From positions 34,680,166 through 34,744,165 of the forward strand of contig OZ022508.1 in assembly GCA_963989385.1 (NCBI GenBank): DNA of 64,000 nucleotides, written 5' to 3'. This DNA is from Ctena decussata (Eukaryota > Mollusca > Bivalvia > Lucinida > Lucinidae). Both the position numbers and the translations under genes were made by a program. The notes under the pieces were generated by a model. That model had not been told where the DNA came from and searched no databases. It saw nothing but the letters and a program-made list of their open reading frames with translations. Shown in pieces: positions 35,101-44,100 of the stretch (positions are counted from its first letter, which is position 1; each line of letters begins with the position of its first letter).

Positions 35101-38100
35101 AGTTAATATTCCTGTTTCTTCACCTACCCTTAATTAGACAGCTCAGTAAGGCTTTTTTTACTGGATGTGCAGTTGGTTGGGTAAAACATAATAGGCTTAA
35201 AGTTAAAGTTGTTTCTATAAGCTTGGTAGTAGTTTGAAGACAGTAGACTTGTATTTGAGGAAGAACAAAAGCAGTAAAATTGTTTGCGCCCTGAAATTTC
35301 TCTGAGCAGGAAGGGGGTGGGTTGCAAAAGTTAGTTTTTCTGCAGTACACCTCATGATATGCAGTCAGACTTGCAGGATACATATACTGGGAATAATAGT
35401 TTATCATATATTAGTCACTGTCTGTCAATTAATTGCATGGCAGGAACTCTGTATTCTTTCAAAGGCGAAATTTCAGAAAGTTTGCATATTTTAACTGTGC
35501 CCATTTATCAACAGATATTACAGCCATGGAACTTTGCTTGAAGTATGACTGATATGCCATACGTTTTACATAAGAGATTAAAGAAACTAAACACAGATGG
35601 CTTAATTGTTCATAGGCATATAGGACAAATAGTATGAGTAAGATATTTCATAATGTACATGTTTTATGCTTTGGCCGCCAAGTGCTACCATATAGTTGAT
35701 AGCAAATATTTCTATCAATTAGCAGAACTGTAATCCCTGGCATAAATAAATGATGGCAGTGAACCTGCTTTACATCATATAACAAAAGAAGGCTAAAGGC
35801 CTTTATTTGGTGGAAGGTATAGGTTGCACTACAGTAAAAAGATGCTAATTATGCAAGCCCCGCCTCTTTTGGGGAGAGCTTTCAGGAGTATAATGAATAT
35901 TTGCAGGCCCCTGATTGGTTTTATTATGAAAGTTAAATATATTTGTGAATGTTATGCTTATTTATTATTATAAAAAATTGGAGTTTATTTACAATGCTGT
36001 TTTGCTACATTTTTGTTGGGGTTGAAAAATACACAGGGGGTGCCAGTGAAAGTTTCGAGATTTATTCACTGCGAACTAGGCCTGTCAGCACTAAAAATAG
36101 AATAAGTAAAAAATAAGCCGCACAACCCCCAACTTTTTTAGCTATTTCTGGTAGGTAAAGGTGTTGTCTATTCAATGCCATGCCTCAATTTGGAAAGTTT
36201 AGACCAGGAGAAAATTGGCAGTGCACTGACTTTGACCCATTTTGCACTGTGACCTATAGGAATTGTTTTACTGTAGTGCCACCTGATTCGACGTCATGGC
36301 GTTGAATCAACGTTATGACGTTGGATCAACGTTGATCCAAAGGTGATCGAATGTTGTGTGCCCAGTGGATGTACCAATCTTAACTCTTTGTTGCCTTTGT
36401 AGTAAGTTTTCAAGGAACTGACAATGGTTTGTGCAAAATAAGGGCACAGTCATACTTGATAAATTGCGATGTTCAGAAATGGTAGCTGTATTTGCAGAAT
36501 TAAAAAGAGTAAGCACATGCGTACGGGCGAGCGGTTGTGTGTGCGTGCATTTAAGCAGTGTGCATACATACACACGAGTGCCAGTGCACATGTGTGCGCA
36601 AGCATTTGTGCATTTTATGTAAGTTTAGACACATGCGCATGAGCGCATGTGTGTACTCACGTGTCTGTATGCGCATTATAAATATCTCTGTGTCGATCTC
36701 CCAACTAGATACTAACGACTATGATGTTTCTATACAATTGTACTTCTTTTACTGGTTTACTACCATCTGCATTTGTGTAAATTGTTGAAATAGATTCTCT
36801 TGTTGTTTACATGTTGTAAAATAGATTTGGAAATTTGGAAAAATAGCCGGGGTACTTCAAAAAGCTGTTAGTCTGTCAAAATAAATTTATCTTCATCAAA
36901 AAGGCAGATGTACATCTTCAGTATGTCTACAATATGTCTACAAAGTTTTAAAACCAGACGTTGAAAATTGCGGGAGGGGCTGATAACAAAAAACTTTGCA
37001 CCCAAAAGTGTGATGAAAGGATTACAAAGTTTCAAAACAATCCTTTGAGAATTGAAGGTTGAGTAGATTACACAAACTATACCCTAAAGCACATTCTGTT
37101 TTCTATTCTGTTCTATCCCACAACTTGACAAGGTCGTTGGAGCGCCACAGATGACTTCAAAACGATCCCTTTCCACCTTGTCCTGTTTTCAGCTGCCCTA
37201 GTTGAGCTGGCAAAGTCCATTCCTGTCCACTCTTTAATATTGTCTTCCCACCTCTTCTTTTGTCTACGTCTTCTTCTTTTTCCTTTAATTGTGCCCTGTA
37301 GAATCGTCTTTGGTAATTCAGAAGACCTTGAGATATGGCCAAATCACCTTAAATTCCGTTTCTTGTTCAGAGTCAGGAGTTCATCATATTCTCCAATGGC
37401 TGCTTGGATTTTTTTGCGAACCTCCTCCTTTGGTTATATGGTCCTTGTACGAACTGTTCAGTAACTTTCGGTAGCATCTCATCTCAAAGGCCTGGGTTCT
37501 TGACTCTAAGTCTGCTGTCAAGGTCCAAGATTCACAGGCATACAGAAATATGGAAATGACAAGGGAGCGCATAAGTTTCACCTTTGATCCAAGAGATATG
37601 TTGTTATTTCTCCAAAATGGCTTCAGCTTTGTAAGGGCTGAAGTGGCCTTTGCAATCCTTGAGAGAACCTCCTTTTTAGAGCCATCATATGAGACAATTG
37701 CTCCAAGGTATTTGAAGCTTGTTACAGTACCAAGCTTCTGCCATTCTACCTTGATCTCCCACTGGATGCCATTGGCGCTATTTGTCATCAGTTTGGTCTT
37801 CTCAGCACTGATCATCATTTTTTTCCTTGTGCAGGTTTTGTCGAGGCTCTCAACTAGGGCTTCTGGTTCCTGCTCTTCCTCAGCTAGAGCTTCTATATCA
37901 TCGGCAAACCGCAGATTGGTAATATTTCTGCACCTTTGCTAAACTTACCGCCATGTTCTTCCAGAGCCTCAGACATGATCCGTTCGAGAAAAATGTTGAA
38001 GAGGGTGGGTGACAGAAGACATCCTTGTCTTACTCCAACTGTTGTTCTGAACCATTTTCCTGTGCTGCCATTTATCAGGACTGCACTTGTAGCCTTGTTG

Positions 38101-41100
38101 TATAGCTGCTCAATGGTGCGAACTAGATTTGCACTGATATTGTACTTCCGAATGGTGGCCCATAAGGCTGCATGCCAGACCCTGTCAAAGGCTTTTTTTG
38201 AAATCACGAAAGGCTGCCAAAATTGATTATGTTCAAAAGGCTGTTATTCTGTCTAAATTATTTATCTCCAACAGAAAGTCACATGCGCATATTCACTATG
38301 TCCGTTTGAAAACAATACTAGGGTCGAGTCGGGTAGCTTAGGACAGCGGGTAAGTTCGGACATACCATTGCAGACAGTGAAAATCCAGATGAGATGGCTC
38401 ATAATGAGCCGTCTCATCAGGATTTTTACTGCTTGCTCAGTTATTTTTGTTTAAATTCCAAACAACTGACACATAAAAGAAAAAAATGTCACTGTCCGCA
38501 TTTACCTGCTGTCCGAATTTACCTGACTTGAGCCTATTACATTGAAAACTGCAAGAGCAGTTGCTTCCACAAATTTTACACCCAAAAGTGTGACGAATGA
38601 ACGGACGGACAGACCGACAGCAGCGAATCTTAATGTCCCCTGCCTATTGTGACTAGGGTAAAAATGGACAAAACTAAAATGTTTAATTCTATCTACAGGA
38701 AGGTAAGACAAATACGAGAAAATAATAATAATATGAAAAATAATTAAACTATACATCGCACTACTGCAAGCACAATAGAATTCATAAAAGGCCCACAACT
38801 TTTCCACTAGTTACATTATTGAAATAGTTTTTGGAAAGATATGGTTGCAAGTTTTCAAATCAGTTTCATCTTTGTAAATGACCGTGATTGGCCAGCTTTA
38901 AACAAATAAAACATCATTGGGATCCCACGGCTCTTGTCCAGATAAGATAACCATTTTGAAGAGGACAAATATAGGCCTAGCCGAAGTCCAATCCTTTGAC
39001 TCATATATATATATATGTTGTCAAGAAATTTCTAATAAATTAATAAATAACCGTTTTAAAATATTTTGAGAAATACTTCGAGTCTGACAGCTTTAGTCAA
39101 GCTAAAAGTGTTTCAAAATTCATAATTGTAGGATCTGCTTTTGCACAAAAATCAAGGTCTAAATCATGTCGAAAATGGATACAGTCAACTCTCGATATCT
39201 CAAAGTCGAAGTGCATCTCAACCTAATGATATCTCAAAGTAAATTTTCTGGTCGCAAAATTTACTGAGTTACCAATAGTTTGAGGTAACAGGAGTTTAAG
39301 TGTAAAGGAAAATAGGAAATGTGTCGAAATTATATTTCTAATATAAGAGGATGCTTTGAAATATCAGTGTTTAAGATAACTAGAGCCAACTGTATTTTCA
39401 TCGTACAGTCGGAGAAGTCAATTTGTCCTATCGTATTATGTTTCAAAAATCGTATGGGCAACAGCGTATATCAGCCTAAGGCATGTCAGTAAATGGCGGT
39501 TTGATCTATGTCTACAATGTTTACTCATTTTCTGATCTGATTCTGCACAGTTTTCTCATGACAAACACCCCTTAGGCTAAAAGAATGGTTCATGTTTGTA
39601 CCCTGCCTCTCATAAGTTATAATTTTGACAGATCCGCCTCTCACCAGTCATGATGATCAACTTATATGCTGTATGGCATTCATTTTATGCCCCCCAATAC
39701 CAATCAAAACCTCGGACTGGCATGGATTGTTTAAAAGACCCAGCAGGCACATGACGTTGAAATGACGTCGTACTGACGTCGATGCGACGTTATTACGTCG
39801 CATCGACGTCAGTACGACGTCATTTTGACGTCATGTGCCTGCTGGGGATTGTTTTGAAAATTGACTGGTGAGGCGAATGGTGACTAACATACCCATCAGG
39901 CACACTACTATGAAATGACGTCATATTGACGTCGATGCGACGTCAGTGGCATTGACGTCATAACGACGTCATTTCGACGTCATATGCCTGCTGGGAAGAT
40001 CAGATCAGCCAGAATGTTACCGCATAGATGAGCATTGCATGCAGTCGTGTGACAACAGTGTCTGCAAGCAACTTGTCCGTGGGCTGCTCTCTTGCCGAGT
40101 ATGTCGTTACTGACGTCATGACAATCCTAGAAAAAAAAACAGTTCCAAATCAGAGACACGATTTATATTATTGAAATTCTTTACATTCAGATAGAAACAA
40201 AACAAGATTCTCAAGATTGTCGCCAACGCTCCGCGCTGAAGCAAGCTCGCATATGTATTCGAAGCCGACCCGATAGGCCAAACCAGGGAGCGAGTCTTTC
40301 CGTAGAAAGAACAAAAATTCGGACCCTGCCTTTGATGCCGATATTTCATTCTGTCTTCATTTTTTATACAGATTCAAAATGTTTCGAAAACAATATATTT
40401 CTTTTCTCGTATTTCAATATCGTTAGTATATATGACCTTTAATATTGCCCTGGGCTCGAGGGGTCAAAGCTGATTGAACTCATCGTTGAAAATTTGAATT
40501 CTAATCTTAGCTTATCTACCCGAAACAATGAAACTATGAAATTTTAAATACTCGCCTTATTAATCTGGACCCAGTTGTTCAAAGCATCATTAACATAACG
40601 AAGGCGTTAGTCAAGGATTCGTAAGTCCTTTGTACCCATCAAATTAAGTTTGCTCATAGTTTTGCCGAAAACTTATGAGAAGCTTTATTTGCTATAAAAG
40701 CTCCTCACATTTTCATAGCCCCGACATACGAAGTATGCCCCGACATACGAAGTACGAAGTATATCAGGGAGTATATACACAGTATCCGAACGCACTGTAC
40801 CATCTCCTCCGGTTTTCATAGTGTTGAATCGAGAGTACAGAATTCGCTTATAACCAGTAGCCGGAAATCATTATATTTTGAGTTTTTATCCGGAATCTAC
40901 TGCGTCATTTATAGTTATTCAGCTTCGAAAATGTAAAGGGGTAAGTTTAATATAATTTTCTCTTCGGTCTTTTACTTTATTGCCCTGTACAATGAAAAAC
41001 TCCTTGCCGTCGCAGATTTTTTTTTCAGAACAGCTTAATTTAACACGAGATTGTGTCGTTCAAAACTTAGCTATCATTCTTTTATCAAAACTAATAAACT

Positions 41101-44100
41101 GTAGATTGATAACGCCTTCCGTTTATTCTAAAGATTTATTATAAAACATGTAAGAAAATGCTCAAAATGGTTTAAGAATCATGCCAAGGGCGATTTGAAA
41201 ACTGTACTAATTACTACCCACCCATACACGACATTGTACAGGGTAATAAAGTAAAAGACCGAAGAGCAAATTATATTAAACTTACCTCTTTACATTTTCG
41301 AAGCTGAATAGCTATAAATGACGCAGCAGATTCCGGATAAAATCTCAAAACATAATGATTTCCGACTACTGGTTATAAGCGAACGTTTGTACTCTCGATT
41401 CAACGCTATGAAAACCGGAAGAGATAGTACATGTAGTTCGGATACTGTGATATAGAGTCAGTGGTATATAGATTTTTGCAGTCCATCCGTTCGTTAGTTC
41501 GTTCGTCTGTTCCTTCATGTGTGTGTTCGTCGTCCGTTCGTCAACTTTACTCCAAAGTTTTGCATTAAACCTTTTAGATTGCTCATCTACCAGATTCTTT
41601 TCACATATTTGGTCTATGGTACTGCTATAGCATTACCTTTGATATGATTTATCTAGCATACCGAATCAGGCTCCTGGGTGGGGCCAGGAGTCAATAATTA
41701 TGACATTGGCGCAGGAGTCAATAATTACATGTAAGACATTGACATTTTCATTAGGTCAAAGTTTGGGTTAAACCTTTTTGATTGTTCATATCTTAGTGAG
41801 TGCATTGTAGATTTGTTCCATATTTGATTCATGAATATCTAAAGAATTGCTTCTGACTGGGATTACCTAAGCCCTACGTCAGGCTAATAGGTGGGGCCAG
41901 GGGTCAATGACTACATGTGGTACTTAGTCATTTGTTGTAAGTTTATTTTCTAATAGTTCTAATGTACTTTAATGGATGAAGCCTAATGATGTATGACTAA
42001 GTTTATTTCATACTTGTTTTCATCATATGGTTGCTGCTACTGACCTAAGGTGAAGATCACAGACTTTGAACTTTTTCATGTATTTCACAGTAAAGTTTTT
42101 GTGCTATAAGTTTGCTTTCATAAGGCGGTGGCACTGGTCGGGGTATACATGAGCTACTGCCTACTTGCTCTGCTTTCTGCAAAATTGCAGTGTTTTTGTG
42201 TACAACACGTTTGAAATTTTAACGTGTCTTAATTAACTAACAAAGCCATTACTTTTGAACTACTGGGCCCTAATACTTACGTGATTTGGCCTGCAGTCAA
42301 GTTCGTACACAAAGTTGCCGTGATCAACACGGACTTCTGTGAAACAGCTCTGTAAAATATATCAATAAGCTGATTATGTCCATCGGCATGAAATATTTTA
42401 TCGTCGGGTAATGCTGCAAGCTTGTCGCCATGGTTCCGTCAATGCAAATTACGGAAACGCCTTAGTGACAGGTAAAAAATGTTTATCTCATACGTTGGAG
42501 ATAGTAAGTCCTACGTAGGAGATAATACGTCCTAAGTAGGTGTTAGTTACTCCTACGTAGGACTGACATACTATCATCTACGTAGGAGATCATATGTCAT
42601 ACGTAGGACTTACTAACTCCTACGTAGGAGATAATAAATCCTCCGCAGGACTTACTAACTACTACGTAGGACTAACTAACTTTAATGTAGGAGGTAATAA
42701 GTCCTATGTATGACTTATGATCTCCTACGTAGGAGATAATAAGTCTAACGTATGTGTTAGTAAGTCCTACGTAGGACTTACTATCACTTACGTAGGAGAT
42801 CATAAGTCCTACGTAGTAGATAATTAATTCTCTGTAAGACTTACTAACTCATACGAAGGACTTACTTTCTCCCACGTAGGAGGTAATAAGTTATACATAG
42901 GACTTACTAACACCTGCGTAGGAGTTAATAAGTCCTACGTATGGCTTACTAACACCTACGTTGGACTTACTAACACCTACGCAGGACTTACTTACTACGT
43001 AGGAGATAATAGGTCCAGCGTAGAACTGACTTACATCTCGGTAGATGTTAGTAAGTCCTACGTAGAACATACTAAAACCTATGTAGGACTTACCAACTCC
43101 TAGTCCTACGTAGGAGTTAAAAAGTCCCACGTATGAGTTAATAGGTCCTATGTAGGAGTAGTAAGTAGTAAGATCTAGTAAATCCTGCGTAAGAGTTAAT
43201 AAGTCTTACGTAGGAGCAAGTAAGTCCTACGTAGGTGTTAATAAGTCCTACCTAGTTCAGTTCAGTTCAGTTCAATTCTCCTATCGACGTTCCCCAAGTG
43301 ACTCAACGGTACGTAACCATAGTTGCACACACTTGGCGCCGTGTGTCCGTCCAATAAAAAGTCCTACCTCTTCTTATTTCCTTTTTATACGTATGAGATC
43401 AATATTTTTAACCTATCACTAGGACGCTTCCATAGCAAGTTACCGTGATTAGCCAACTTTGAAGAACTAAAATATCCCTGAGTTTCACATAAAAAAGGTT
43501 TGAAAATGATTTGGGTCATTTAAGTTGGCAACTAAAATGACCTACTTTTGATTTTATAATCTTGGATAAAACGGTTAAAATACATTGTATAGGCGTTTTG
43601 TCCCATTCATTGTCCTGCAAATTCTTTCCTTAAAGAGTAGATCCCGTTTGGAAGCTAAGTCCTGCAGAAAAGCAAACAGGAATCCATGAAAGTTGTTCTC
43701 CTTTGTACAACTGGTGGAAAAAAACATCAGTCGGAACACCGCTCGGCCAATTCCGTGAATTCACGGAATTTGCCGAGCGGTACTCCGATTGGGAAAACAT
43801 TGCGGTGTACCCATACACCTAATTAAAGCAGGGATGCTGATTAGGAATAATACGGTATGTCGTAGATGAGGGATAGAAAATTGTATTTTAGAATTATTTT
43901 CAAGTCCTTACCTCAAGGTGGAATATTATAAAAACGATTTTTTTTTTCAGTTTTCTGACCAAACAATGTTATATAATATCACCAAAAAAAAAAAATCCAA
44001 AATGAAATTCTTTTGAGCATGAAACAAATGTTTCCTATTTCAGTGACGTCGTGAAAATGTGATGGTGTGACATTTTAAAAGCTTTTGAAAGCTTAATAGC

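Noticed and set aside
36431..36788. Cys/Val/His-rich frames at 36.4-36.8 kb
   Set aside because: Arise from GTGTGC-type low-complexity sequence, with matching frames on both strands.
42891..43130. Minus-strand open frame of GVSKSYVG-like repeats as a repetitive protein gene
   Set aside because: It is the translation of the TACGTA palindrome array, which has no frame preference on a longer scale, no start context and no splice sites.
42485..43256. CRISPR-like or minisatellite gene array
   Set aside because: Repeats are short palindromes with no unique spacers of constant length.
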